From contig CAITND010000187.1 of NCBI GenBank assembly GCA_903893625.1, positions 20,659 through 84,658 on the forward strand: 64,000 bases of DNA, read 5' to 3'. Below are positions 1 through 8,709 of the stretch, in pieces (the stretch's first letter is position 1; each line of letters opens with the position of its first letter). The notes beneath the pieces are model-generated. The model saw nothing but the letters and a program-made list of their open reading frames with translations, did no database searches and had not been told where the DNA came from. The position numbers were made by a program, and so were the translations under genes. The DNA is from an uncultured Oscillatoriales cyanobacterium. GTDB taxonomy: Bacteria > Cyanobacteriota > Cyanobacteriia > Cyanobacteriales > Microcoleaceae.

Positions 1-50
1 GGAAATCTTAACTTCTGTAGTCTGTACTCCGCACTCTATAATTCTTATCA

Positions 51-3000
51 CTACTTAACTCCAAGCTGTACCATAAATTCCTCAACTTGGGCTGCGACTA
101 AACGATCGGGATCATTTTGTAGCATTGGCAATAATTCTATCAAAGCCCGTTGAGAGGCAATCTTTAAATATGCTAAGACAGCTTCTCGGACAAACCCAGT
201 GGGGTGACGCAAACACATCAGGGCTTGTTCAGCCGTTAAACTCCATCGGGCGCTGCCGGCTAAATGGAAACAACAAGCCAAGGCCCAGTCTGAGAGAAAA
301 TGACGAAATTCTAACAAACGGCGGAGGCGATCGCTCGGTTTTAGGGGATGATAGCTGACTAAATCCGATAAATTATCCAGTTTCTCTAATTTAGAGTGCT
401 GATCCAGAATGCTAATTAAGGCCCGTTTATTGACAATATCAACGACATTATCGAGGATTTCTAAACCCCGTGCCACGTTAGAAGAGGAATTGGACTGAAT
501 ATTAAAGGATGCCGCTTGAATGGAGCTATGGGGATACAAAAACTTCATTAACAAAAAGCAACGATCCACCGCATCAACTTCTAATCCCTCTAAGGCGCGT
601 TTTAATAACTGTTGCGGAGCTTGCAGATCCGGCAGAATGGGATTGGAGAGATCAAACGTATCTGAATTTTCTGAATCCGACAGCAGGGGTTTTTCTAAAG
701 ACAAATCTAGCAATGCGGCATAAATTTGACCGATGAAGGTTAATTCCTGCTCAATTAAAACTTCTACCCCGGTGCGTCCCACCCGATCTAACACCCCTTC
801 AATTCCGGCATCTTGAGGAATTTTAAGTAAAATTCTCAGGATATTGCGCCGGGTAGTTCCCCAGGAAATCATCAACTCACTGATTAGGGTATCGAGGGCT
901 TCGGTGGTGGCAATTTCGCCCAGGGCTGTCCAAGCCTGTAACCGCACTAAATCCGGTTTATAGATATCACTGGCTTGATGTACTAATAGCGGAATTGCCT
1001 CATTACCCAATCTGACTAACGCCTGTAAAGCCGTATCCCGTGTAGAACGATAGCACAGAGCTTTCATCAAAGAGGGATAGTATTCTTCCAAATGGGTTGA
1101 AGCGATCACATCTAACAATGCACAACGCACCCGCAAAGATTCATCTTGTAATAAATCGTTAAGATAGAGCCGGAGTCCCTGTAAATAATCCGCTTCTCCC
1201 AGGGCGCGAACCCCCATCACCCGTTCCCGTTCTTGATGTGAGGTGATCATGCGCCGGATGGTATTGGTAGCGGCAGCTTTTTGTTCGCGATCGCCTCGAC
1301 GCAAAATTAGGGCGGCGGCAGTTCCCCGAACAACGGGATCAACCTTGTTTTGGAGATAGGGACGCAACTGCTCAATATCGGGACTGGTTTCGGTTAACCA
1401 CAGGTATCGTAAAGCCAGAGCCAGGACTTCCGGGGGCAATGTTTTTTGAGTAAAAGCCCGAATTTCCTCCAAATAGGCCGGATTTGGATGGTTGAGCATA
1501 ATTTCCAAGCTCTGACGCTGTAACCCAGGGGAAAGGCTACTCAACAGAGGAACCAGGGTTTCCCCAACATTTTTGGCATCCAGTTGACTCAGGAGTTCAA
1601 TACAGGAGCGTTTATCTGCTTCTTCTCCGGGTTTCTTCAGGGTTTCAACAACATTGCGTTTGAGTTGAGGCATATCGATGTCCGAGACACTCAGCCGTCC
1701 CCGTTCGGCGCTACGAACCAGTAAACTCACATATTGCGCTCGAATCAACCAAACCACAAACAACCAGACAAAGGCCATGAGGATGATCAGACCCACAAAG
1801 ACTAATCCCTGTTGACTCTGTAACTGGGTTTCCGTGGAATTGGGTAAAATCAGGTTGGTGAGCCAGAGGGTAATTAAAATCAGTACCCCCGTCACCCCCG
1901 TTGACATGGGTTCAAACACCCCGTTCACCATCGCTTGAATATCGCTGCGAACGTGATCGGGTAGGGGTTGAAACAGAACAGCCCCGGTGGTTTCAATTAA
2001 GGTGTAATGGAATAATTCATCCAAAAACCGCAGGATCACAAATCCCACAAACACAGAAAACATTCCGGTGATCCCACCGATGAAGGAAAAAGTACCCAAA
2101 AGAATCACCCCAACGGGCAAAATAATGGCGGTCACAAAGACCCCCGTGCGTTCGACCAAACGGCTAGAACCGAACCACTGGGTTAAGACTTGAGAAACAC
2201 TCAAAATTCCCTCAAAAATTCCGAGAAAACTAACAATTTCATTGGCTCCCGTTGCGTCGTTTCTAAACTCCAATTGACTAAAAAATTGGAAATCAACTAA
2301 TACATATAACGCTTCTGCGAGAACAAAAAAGGAAACTAAAGGAATCACATAACCCAAGACTGGGCCTTTGAGGTTGCGGGTGCTAAATTCTTGTTCTTCG
2401 TCTTCAGGTACCCAGCGTGTAGAGTCGGGGAAAGATTGACCGTAGCGTTGAGAGAGATAAAATAAAATTCCGGCGGCTAGGAGTACCATAATACCGGAAA
2501 TTAGAGTAACGTTATTGAGTCCAACGACTCTTAACAGTAAGGGCAGAGAAAAACCACTAATTACCCCAGCGACTAGAAATCCACTACTAATAATGGGATA
2601 AGTGCGTTTAATTTCTCGAATATTAAACAGTTGGTTGGCTGTGATAGAATTATTTAAGTCGTTGAGAACATAAGAAGCTTCCACCCACAACCACATTAAA
2701 AATAGGGTAATAAATTGAACGCTTAACCCTAATATTTTGACATCGGATAACCCAATTCCAAAACGAAATAAAAATAGGGGAATTGCCATGATTACAAAGA
2801 TAATCACAATTGCCCGACGCATGGGAAAGACTTTTTGCAGTGATGAATAAACAAAGCCTAACCCTGAACCCATCCCCGCACTAGCGATATAGATCCAAGG
2901 CAATTTATCGGCACCGTATTCGTCAAGAAATAAGCCAACGGTACTCAGTTCTAACCAAATTAACCCCACTGATGCCAAGGTATAAACTAAAAACATCAGT

Positions 3001-3089
3001 AGGGTTCTTTCTACTTCTTCCTGACGGAGATTTAGTCCCCGCAGCACCCCTTGTCCCACCAGAGCGGAACTACTCACTGGTTTGTCCAT
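51..3089 (-). CDS. MFS/NTT-like membrane transporter with C-terminal HEAT repeats
   Basis: Integral membrane protein of 1012 aa. Roughly the first 450 residues hold about a dozen hydrophobic segments resembling the major-facilitator or ATP/ADP-translocase fold. The remaining ~500 residues are soluble helical repeats of HEAT type, with recurring amphipathic helix pairs. Transporter-HEAT fusions of this kind are known in cyanobacteria; the substrate is unknown and the HEAT part probably binds a partner. I chose the ATG at 3089 (MDKPVSS). The reading frame stays open to 3176, but that extension runs into the CAACCGT tandem repeat and is unlikely to be coding. The gene lies downstream of infC on the same strand. 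The fold assignment is reasonable; the function is inference. Confidence 0.75.
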   Translation of the reverse strand: MDKPVSSSALVGQGVLRGLNLRQEEVERTLLMFLVYTLASVGLIWLELSTVGLFLDEYGADKLPWIYIASAGMGSGLGFVYSSLQKVFPMRRAIVIIFVIMAIPLFLFRFGIGLSDVKILGLSVQFITLFLMWLWVEASYVLNDLNNSITANQLFNIREIKRTYPIISSGFLVAGVISGFSLPLLLRVVGLNNVTLISGIMVLLAAGILFYLSQRYGQSFPDSTRWVPEDEEQEFSTRNLKGPVLGYVIPLVSFFVLAEALYVLVDFQFFSQLEFRNDATGANEIVSFLGIFEGILSVSQVLTQWFGSSRLVERTGVFVTAIILPVGVILLGTFSFIGGITGMFSVFVGFVILRFLDELFHYTLIETTGAVLFQPLPDHVRSDIQAMVNGVFEPMSTGVTGVLILITLWLTNLILPNSTETQLQSQQGLVFVGLIILMAFVWLFVVWLIRAQYVSLLVRSAERGRLSVSDIDMPQLKRNVVETLKKPGEEADKRSCIELLSQLDAKNVGETLVPLLSSLSPGLQRQSLEIMLNHPNPAYLEEIRAFTQKTLPPEVLALALRYLWLTETSPDIEQLRPYLQNKVDPVVRGTAAALILRRGDREQKAAATNTIRRMITSHQERERVMGVRALGEADYLQGLRLYLNDLLQDESLRVRCALLDVIASTHLEEYYPSLMKALCYRSTRDTALQALVRLGNEAIPLLVHQASDIYKPDLVRLQAWTALGEIATTEALDTLISELMISWGTTRRNILRILLKIPQDAGIEGVLDRVGRTGVEVLIEQELTFIGQIYAALLDLSLEKPLLSDSENSDTFDLSNPILPDLQAPQQLLKRALEGLEVDAVDRCFLLMKFLYPHSSIQAASFNIQSNSSSNVARGLEILDNVVDIVNKRALISILDQHSKLEKLDNLSDLVSYHPLKPSDRLRRLLEFRHFLSDWALACCFHLAGSARWSLTAEQALMCLRHPTGFVREAVLAYLKIASQRALIELLPMLQNDPDRLVAAQVEEFMVQLGVK

Positions 3090-3158
3090 GCGATGCCCAA
3101 ACCCCTTTGTATGTCTAAGATAGAGTTTAGCCGATTTGTAGTCGGTATCGGTTAACAG

Positions 3159-3205
3159 TTGACGGTTAACAGTCAACCGTCAACCGTCAACCGTCAACCG
3201 TCAAC
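3159..3205. repeat. Short tandem repeat, 7-bp unit CAACCGT
   Basis: At least four adjacent CAACCGT units sit between infC and the transporter gene, flanked by imperfect units (GTTAACAGT, CAACAGCG). Short tandem heptamers in intergenic DNA are typical of filamentous cyanobacteria. The array extends the transporter frame upstream by chance. Confidence 0.85.
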
Positions 3206-3221
3206 AGCGAACAGCCAGCTT

Positions 3222-3755
3222 CTACTTCTTCGGCGAGAGCAACATCATCATGCTGCGTCCTTCTTGCTTGGGTTCTTGTTGCACCTCAGCCAATTCTTGT
3301 AAGTCAACGGCCATGCGGTCGAGGAGAGCCTTAGCAAGGTGACTGTGTTGAATTTCTCGACCCCGGAACATAATGGTGGCTTTGACTTTATCCCCTGATT
3401 GCAGGAAGCGTTTGGCTTGATTGACGCGCACTTTGTAATCGTGATCGTCAATGATGTAGCGCATCTTGACTTCCTTAACATCAATGGTGTGTTGTTTTTT
3501 CTTGGCTTCCCGAACTTTCTTTTCCTGTTCGTACTTATACTTGCCATAGTCCATAATCCGACACACCGGGGGGTCGGCTTTGTCGCTGACTAATACCAAG
3601 TCCAGTTCTTTTTCCTCCGCCATCCGCATGGCTTCACGTGGTGTGAGAATCCCAAGTTGAGCGCCATCTGCATCGATGACCCGGATTTTGGGAAACCGGA
3701 TATTTTCGTTGATTGGAGGCAAATTGCGATTGATTTTTTTATCGGTCACAGGCAT
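3222..3755 (-). CDS. infC: Translation initiation factor IF-3
   Basis: Binds the 30S ribosomal subunit, prevents premature 50S joining and proofreads start-codon pairing. The 177-aa protein has the usual two halves: an N-terminal domain with the family signature '[12 protein letters not shown]' near residue 25, a lysine-rich linker, and a C-terminal domain with '[13 protein letters not shown]'. Length and sequence match cyanobacterial IF-3. I chose the ATG at 3755 (MPVTDKK), where cyanobacterial homologues begin. A TTG at 3770 would add five residues with no visible ribosome site. Identification is secure. Confidence 0.97.
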   Translation of the reverse strand: MPVTDKKINRNLPPINENIRFPKIRVIDADGAQLGILTPREAMRMAEEKELDLVLVSDKADPPVCRIMDYGKYKYEQEKKVREAKKKQHTIDVKEVKMRYIIDDHDYKVRVNQAKRFLQSGDKVKATIMFRGREIQHSHLAKALLDRMAVDLQELAEVQQEPKQEGRSMMMLLSPKK

Positions 3756-3893
3756 TAAAGAAGTTTGCAAGCGATTAATTAGGATGGTTATATGGATCTA
3801 CTCCTTATTGTACTCATTCCCATCGGTATTTAGTCCCAAATTTAACCTAAATTCCAGAAACGTTAAGATTAGATATTGTAAAGTTATGTTGTG

Positions 3894-4832
3894 ATGGGAG
3901 GAAATTTGGTTAGTTTCGCAAGCTGGCAAGACCAAATCGGCTGTCAACGGGACTGGATTTGGCGAGGTTGGCGCATTCGCTACGCCTATAGTCGCCCTCG
4001 TTTGTCCCCGTCTTCTATTCCCAGTTACCCAATGCTCTTTTTACATGGATTTGGGGCGTCGATTGGACACTGGCGATACAATTTAGCAGAATTGGGTCAA
4101 GTTAACACGGTTTATGCTTTGGATTTATTGGGGTTCGGGGGTTCTGAAAAAGCGATCGCTCCCTACAGTGCTCAGTTATGGGTAGAGCAAGTTTATGATT
4201 TTTGGAAAACTTTTATCGGACAACCTGTAATTTTAGTGGGAAATTCTATTGGTTCTTTGATCAGTTTGATGGTGGCTTCCCAATATCCCGAATTAGCGAA
4301 GGGATTAGTTTTAATTAGTCTTCCTGACCCCGGATTACAATTGGAAATGTTACCTCCCTGGATGATTCCTGTGGTAGAAACGGTACAAAATATTGTGGCT
4401 TCTCCTCCAGTTTTAAGATTATTTTTTTCTCTCGCTCGTCGTCCTAGTTTCGTCCGTCGTTGGGTACGGTTAGCTTATGATAATCCCAATGCCATTACCG
4501 ATGAATTAGTCGAAATTTTAGTCACTCCTGCCCTAGAACGGGGTGCAGCACGGGCGTTTTGTTCTATTTTTAAAACGATGGGTAGCCCTCATTTAGGGCC
4601 TTCGGTTAAAACTCTATTCCCCCAATTAACTGTCCCGATTTTGTTACTTTGGGGTTTACAAGATCGATTAATTCCAATCCAATTGGCTAACCCTCGTCAA
4701 TATCTACAATATCACTCTAATTTGAAATTAATAGAGTTAGAAAATGCTGGACATTGCCCCCATGATGAATGTCCAGAACGGGTGAATGCTGAAATCTTAA
4801 CTTGGCTGGAGGAAAGCTTTGATCTGGGTTAA
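3894..4832 (+). CDS. Alpha/beta-fold hydrolase
   Basis: A 312-aa serine hydrolase of the alpha/beta fold. Visible elements are the oxyanion strand 'LFLHGFGASIGHW' near residue 48, the nucleophile elbow GNSIGS near residue 118, an acid strand 'LLLWGLQDRLIP' and the catalytic histidine in 'NAGHCPHDE' near residue 287. Cyanobacteria and plastids carry several related proteins (chlorophyll dephytylase or pheophytinase-like esterases), but no residue here fixes the substrate. It is transcribed divergently from infC with ~140 bp between. GTG at 3891 and ATG at 3894 are both possible starts; ATG is preferred. Confidence 0.8.
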   Translation: MGGNLVSFASWQDQIGCQRDWIWRGWRIRYAYSRPRLSPSSIPSYPMLFLHGFGASIGHWRYNLAELGQVNTVYALDLLGFGGSEKAIAPYSAQLWVEQVYDFWKTFIGQPVILVGNSIGSLISLMVASQYPELAKGLVLISLPDPGLQLEMLPPWMIPVVETVQNIVASPPVLRLFFSLARRPSFVRRWVRLAYDNPNAITDELVEILVTPALERGAARAFCSIFKTMGSPHLGPSVKTLFPQLTVPILLLWGLQDRLIPIQLANPRQYLQYHSNLKLIELENAGHCPHDECPERVNAEILTWLEESFDLG

Positions 4833-4976
4833 GGGATGATGGGAAGTTGAATAATAAATCAAGTGTATGCCCATGTCAGCCCTATAGACATTATCTCATT
4901 CCTGGCGGATTTTGTCAAGTTAGTCAGTTATCATCTTAATTGATAGAATCTATAGCAAACAGATTTGACTAAAATC

Positions 4977-5906
4977 ATGAGATTTATCAACCCCAAAACG
5001 GACTACGCTTTTAAAAAGATATTTGGTTCTACCGAAAGCAAAGACATTCTGATTAGCTTTCTCAATGCCTTGGTTTATGAAGGTAATTCTACCATTGAAG
5101 ACTTAGAAATCATTAATCCCAACTTACCGCCTCAAATCCGAGGTTTTAAAGATACCTATCTCGATGTTAAAGCCAGACTGAATAACGGGGTACTTGTGAT
5201 TATTGAAATGCAGGTTTTAAACGTGCAGTCTTTTGGCAAAAGGGTTTTGTTTAATGCTGCGAAAACATACTCTTTTCAATTGCAAGCCGGAGAAGGCTAC
5301 CGAATGCTCAAACCCGTGATTGCTTTAACGATTACTGATTTTGAAATGTTCGCGGATCAGGAGCAAATGATTTCTCGTTTTGTTTATCGAGAGAAGTCTG
5401 AAGGCTGGTACTATCGTGATAATGATATTGAGTTAGTATTCGTTGAGTTGCCTAAGTTTACCAAAGAACTCGACCAGCTTGAAACCATTGCGGATAAATG
5501 GATTTACTTTATTAAATTTGCGCGATCGCTCTCTTCTATTCCTGAAAATATGGACGATATTCCTGAACTACACCGAGCTTTTGAAATTGCTAATCAAGCC
5601 GACTTAACTGCTGAGGAGCTAGAAGATTTGGAACGCAGGGAAATGTTTATCTACGATCAGCAAGGAGCGATCGCTCTAGGACGCGAAGAAGGACGGGAAG
5701 CAGGACGCGAAGAGGGACGCGAAGAAGGACGCGAAGAAGGACGCGAAGAAGGACGCGAAGAAGGACGCGAAGAAGGACGCGAAGAAGAAAAGCGTGGTAT
5801 TGCTCGAAACCTACTGGATCGACTTAATAATCAGGCGATCGCTGAAGTCACGGGATTAAGTCTGAAAGCCATTGAAGAGTTACGCCTGGAAGTGAGTCAT
5901 GATTAA
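4977..5906 (+). CDS. Rpn-family PD-(D/E)XK nuclease / putative transposase with GREE repeat tail
   Basis: A 309-aa protein of the Rpn/YhgA (PDDEXK_2) family, recombination-promoting nucleases often annotated as transposases. The N-terminus 'NPKTDYAFKKIFG' and the strand pair 'YLDVKA...VIIEMQV' give the expected D and E-x-Q catalytic pattern near residues 60-80. The tail from about residue 235 is nine 4-residue units of GREE type, encoded by a 12-bp tandem repeat, followed by a short helical cap ending 'VTGLSLKAIEELR'. This tail is common in cyanobacterial members and varies in length. TTG at 4965 is an alternative start; the ATG at 4977 (MRFINPKTD) matches the family N-terminus. Confidence 0.88.
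   Translation: MRFINPKTDYAFKKIFGSTESKDILISFLNALVYEGNSTIEDLEIINPNLPPQIRGFKDTYLDVKARLNNGVLVIIEMQVLNVQSFGKRVLFNAAKTYSFQLQAGEGYRMLKPVIALTITDFEMFADQEQMISRFVYREKSEGWYYRDNDIELVFVELPKFTKELDQLETIADKWIYFIKFARSLSSIPENMDDIPELHRAFEIANQADLTAEELEDLERREMFIYDQQGAIALGREEGREAGREEGREEGREEGREEGREEGREEGREEEKRGIARNLLDRLNNQAIAEVTGLSLKAIEELRLEVSHD
5679..5786 (+). repeat. In-frame 12-bp tandem repeat (GGACGCGAAGAA x9)
   Basis: Nine consecutive 12-bp units within the Rpn-family gene. The second unit carries GGG and GCA variants and the third ends in GAG; the last six are identical. Each encodes Gly-Arg-Glu-Glu. Because the unit is a multiple of three, copy-number slippage would lengthen or shorten a charged helix without shifting frame. 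Confidence 0.95.
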
Positions 5907-6476
5907 CTATTGAGGAGAAGCAATATTTAGGAAAGGAAACTCGGCTTTGATATTCCAGTTTTGTCCGTTATGAATTAATAAGGTTAATTGAGAGACAGTA
6001 AACTCAAAATGAATCGGACGCTGTACAAATTCTGGCCATGCTGTTTTAAAAGCTGTTCGACTTAAATCTTTAAAAGCGACGGTGACATGGGGAGAAAACG
6101 GACGTTTTTTAGAGACTTCATGAACAATATTAAGCTGTTGTTCTAAGTCATTCATTAATGCTGTTTGAATCTGAATTAATTGGGGAGTTTTGATCACATC
6201 CACAAAAATAACACGAGGCGGAAAGGCACTAAATCCCGATAAAGTTATGGAAACAGAGGAATAATTAAGCGCAAATTGACTTAAATGATGTTCTAAAGTT
6301 GGCAGGTCTTCCGTTAACCATTTAAATGGAGGTTGTAAGGTAATATGGGACGGAGAGTTTAACGCATGGCGACTATTATAGGTTTGGGCAAAATATTGTT
6401 TAATATCTGTAATTTGATCTTGAATTGCTTGCGGAGGAAGTAAGGCAATAAAAAACAGTTTTTCAGAAGGGTTCAT
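5907..6476 (-). CDS. 2H phosphoesterase / 2'-5' RNA ligase-like protein
   Basis: A 189-aa member of the 2H phosphoesterase superfamily, which hydrolyses or ligates 2',3'-cyclic or 2'-5' RNA phosphodiesters. The two diagnostic H-x-[ST]-x motifs are HITL (residues 44-47) and HVTV (130-133), with the usual spacing. The N-terminus 'LFFIALLPP' is typical of ThpR-like enzymes. Cytosolic; the physiological substrate is unknown. Its stop codon directly abuts that of the convergent Rpn-family gene. Confidence 0.88.
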   Translation of the reverse strand: MNPSEKLFFIALLPPQAIQDQITDIKQYFAQTYNSRHALNSPSHITLQPPFKWLTEDLPTLEHHLSQFALNYSSVSITLSGFSAFPPRVIFVDVIKTPQLIQIQTALMNDLEQQLNIVHEVSKKRPFSPHVTVAFKDLSRTAFKTAWPEFVQRPIHFEFTVSQLTLLIHNGQNWNIKAEFPFLNIASPQ

Positions 6477-6541
6477 ATTCCTGTAAACTCGAATTTCTTA
6501 AGTGTTATTGATTTTCATTGAATTTTAATTCATTGAGTAGT

Positions 6542-6558
6542 GATGGGCAAAGCCCATC
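6542..6558. repeat. Perfect hairpin GATGGGC-AAA-GCCCATC
   Basis: A perfect 7-bp stem with a 3-nt loop lies downstream of the S9 peptidase stop and upstream of the 2H phosphoesterase start. There is no T tract, so it is better viewed as a dispersed palindromic repeat than a classical terminator, though it could stabilise a 3' end. Confidence 0.6.
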
Positions 6559-6571
6559 CTACATTTGGGGT

Positions 6572-8485
6572 TTATTTTGCGGGTTCAAAATTGAAGACTT
6601 TGGCATAAAAATCAAATTCACCCTCGATGGCGGATTTAATATTTTCGGCTTTTCTGAAACCGTGTTGTTCTCCTTCAAACAAAACATATTCTACGGTAAC
6701 ACCTTTTGCTTTTAATGCTGCTACCATCATTTCTGCTTGGTTAGGAGGCACAATTTTATCCTCTGAACCCTGAAAGAATATCACTGGACAAGATAATTTT
6801 TCAACAGAATGAATCGGAGAACGCTGTTGATAAAGTGCTTTTTCTTCGGGATAAACCCCAATTAAACCATCCAAATAACGGGATTCAAATTTATGGGTAT
6901 CCGTTGCTAAAGCTTCTAAATCACTAACTCCATAATAACTCGCCCCCGCCTTAAATACATCCTTAAAGGTTAAGGCACATAAAGTGGTATAACCTCCCGC
7001 ACTTCCGCCCGCAATTGCCATGCGATTTCCATCGACTAAACCCTGTTCTGCTAGATATTTTGCCCCATTACAACAATCATCAACATCGACAATTCCCCAA
7101 CTTTTATTTAAGCGTTGACGGTATTCTCGTCCGTAACCTGTACTTCCCCCATAATTAACATCTAAAACCGCAAATCCTCGACTCGTCCAATATTGATTTT
7201 TTAAGCTCAAACTGCTAGAAGTGGCAGCCGTTGGCCCCCCATGACTTTTAACCACTAAAGGCGGTTTTTCGGCTTCAAAAGCTTGATAATCTTTGTTTTG
7301 AGGAGGATAGAAAAATCCATAGGCAGTTTTACCGTTTTCTGTGGGGAATTCTATCGGTTGAGGTACGGATAAATAGCCTTTATCTAGTACAATTTGACTA
7401 GAACGTCTTAATACTTCCAGTTCTCCCGTCTCTAAATTTAGTTTGACAATAGCACTGCTTTCAGTTGGAGAACTGCCAATAAATAAGACTTGATTTCCTG
7501 AAACTGTTAAGGAATCAATTGCAGTATAGGGGGTGTCAATATCCTGTAATTGCAGAGTTTTAGTATCCAAACTTGCTAGATACCAATTACCGTTTTTACT
7601 GTAGGTACAAATAATCTTTTCTGCGGAACTAAACCCATAAGTTGACATTCCAAATACCCAAAGGGGTAAACCAAATTCTGCCGCTATTGGATGTAAGGGT
7701 TCTATTGTTCCAGTATAGCGATATAAGTTCCACCAATTAGAGCGATCGCTTACAAAATATAATACCCCATCCGGCGACCATTGGGGTTGAAAAATAGATT
7801 CTTCTAAACCCCCCGCAATTAATTTTTTTTCTCCTAAATAACCCTCAAAATTAACCTCAGCAACCCATAATTCTGTACCATCCCAAGGCATATTCGGATG
7901 ATTCCATGAAATCCAAGATAATTTGTTACCATCAGGGCTTAAACGAGGAAACGCATAAAAATCATTACCCTCTACAATAACTCTAATATCCTCACTATTA
8001 TTGAGATTAATACTAATAATTGTATTAACAGCTTCTCCCCCTTGAGTATGATCTTCTCGGACACAAATTAACCGTTGATTTTGGGAATCTATTACCCCAT
8101 CCGCATAACGATATTCTGCTTCTGGAGTAATAGGTTTTGGAGTAATTTGATAGGGGGAATTTTCCCCTTGAATGTTCTGTTGATAAAGACGTTGATCAAC
8201 AAAATTAGAAAAATAAACTGTTCCTTGATTAACAATATAGGAACCCCCGCCATATTCATGAACACGAGTTCTAACGTTAAAAGATTGAGGAGTGACATCA
8301 TTTAATTGATTATCAGGAGTCAGACGAACAATCACACTGCGTCCCGCTTCCGATGGCCGTCCTTCTATCCAATAAATATTATCCCCATCCCAGCTTACTC
8401 CCCCCAGTCCTACAGTTCCTTCTACCATTAAATCGGCGGTAATGGGAGATTTCCAAGATCCATAAGGTGCAGTTTTCTTGCTCAT
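6572..8485 (-). CDS. S9-family (prolyl oligopeptidase-type) serine peptidase
   Basis: A 637-aa enzyme with an N-terminal beta-propeller (WD/TolB-like blades such as 'SPDGNKLSWISWN' and 'WSPDGVLYFVSDRS') that filters substrates, and a C-terminal alpha/beta hydrolase domain. Catalytic elements are the nucleophile motif GGSAGG near residue 494, the acid strand 'FQGSEDKIVPP' and the histidine in 'EGEQHGFRK' near the C-terminus. The length is normal for dipeptidyl aminopeptidase or acylaminoacyl peptidase homologues. No signal peptide is visible, so it is probably cytosolic. A decayed fragment of a second copy lies at 13183-13314. Confidence 0.92.
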   Translation of the reverse strand: MSKKTAPYGSWKSPITADLMVEGTVGLGGVSWDGDNIYWIEGRPSEAGRSVIVRLTPDNQLNDVTPQSFNVRTRVHEYGGGSYIVNQGTVYFSNFVDQRLYQQNIQGENSPYQITPKPITPEAEYRYADGVIDSQNQRLICVREDHTQGGEAVNTIISINLNNSEDIRVIVEGNDFYAFPRLSPDGNKLSWISWNHPNMPWDGTELWVAEVNFEGYLGEKKLIAGGLEESIFQPQWSPDGVLYFVSDRSNWWNLYRYTGTIEPLHPIAAEFGLPLWVFGMSTYGFSSAEKIICTYSKNGNWYLASLDTKTLQLQDIDTPYTAIDSLTVSGNQVLFIGSSPTESSAIVKLNLETGELEVLRRSSQIVLDKGYLSVPQPIEFPTENGKTAYGFFYPPQNKDYQAFEAEKPPLVVKSHGGPTAATSSSLSLKNQYWTSRGFAVLDVNYGGSTGYGREYRQRLNKSWGIVDVDDCCNGAKYLAEQGLVDGNRMAIAGGSAGGYTTLCALTFKDVFKAGASYYGVSDLEALATDTHKFESRYLDGLIGVYPEEKALYQQRSPIHSVEKLSCPVIFFQGSEDKIVPPNQAEMMVAALKAKGVTVEYVLFEGEQHGFRKAENIKSAIEGEFDFYAKVFNFEPAK

Positions 8486-8520
8486 ATTTTGATTTTCTCA
8501 TTTTTGACAATATCAAAAAT

Positions 8521-8606
8521 TTTAACACTTGTAGAGCTTTAAAATTAGCTTTTCTCACCCTTCCACCATCACGCACCATGAATTAATGATTAACCTCTAC
8601 CATTTT
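8521..8606. repeat. Left flank copy of an ~85-bp direct repeat (upstream region of the S9 peptidase)
   Basis: This 86-bp stretch just upstream of the S9 peptidase aligns without gaps to 13230-13314 (constant offset of 4708 bp, roughly 80% identical by eye). The last 14 bases, ending ACCATTTT, are identical. Together the copies bracket the restriction genes between 8.6 and 13.2 kb. Confidence 0.8.
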
Positions 8607-8709
8607 AGTGGTTAAGAAGTTTAACACTAGAAAAACTTGGACAAAGCTCTTTTCTAAGCTATGATGATTTTTGTCTAATCAAAATGCTTTTCCATTAGGA
8701 TCAGAAGTT

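Noticed and set aside
125..723. Plus-strand open frames of 67-77 codons opposite the transporter
   Set aside because: They lie antisense to a clearly conserved coding sequence and show no motif or ribosome site.
3090..3176. N-terminal extension of the transporter reading frame
   Set aside because: It runs into a heptamer tandem repeat; the internal ATG at 3089 gives a normal start.
5679..5786. CRISPR-like direct repeats
   Set aside because: A 12-bp contiguous coding tandem repeat, in frame with the nuclease gene.
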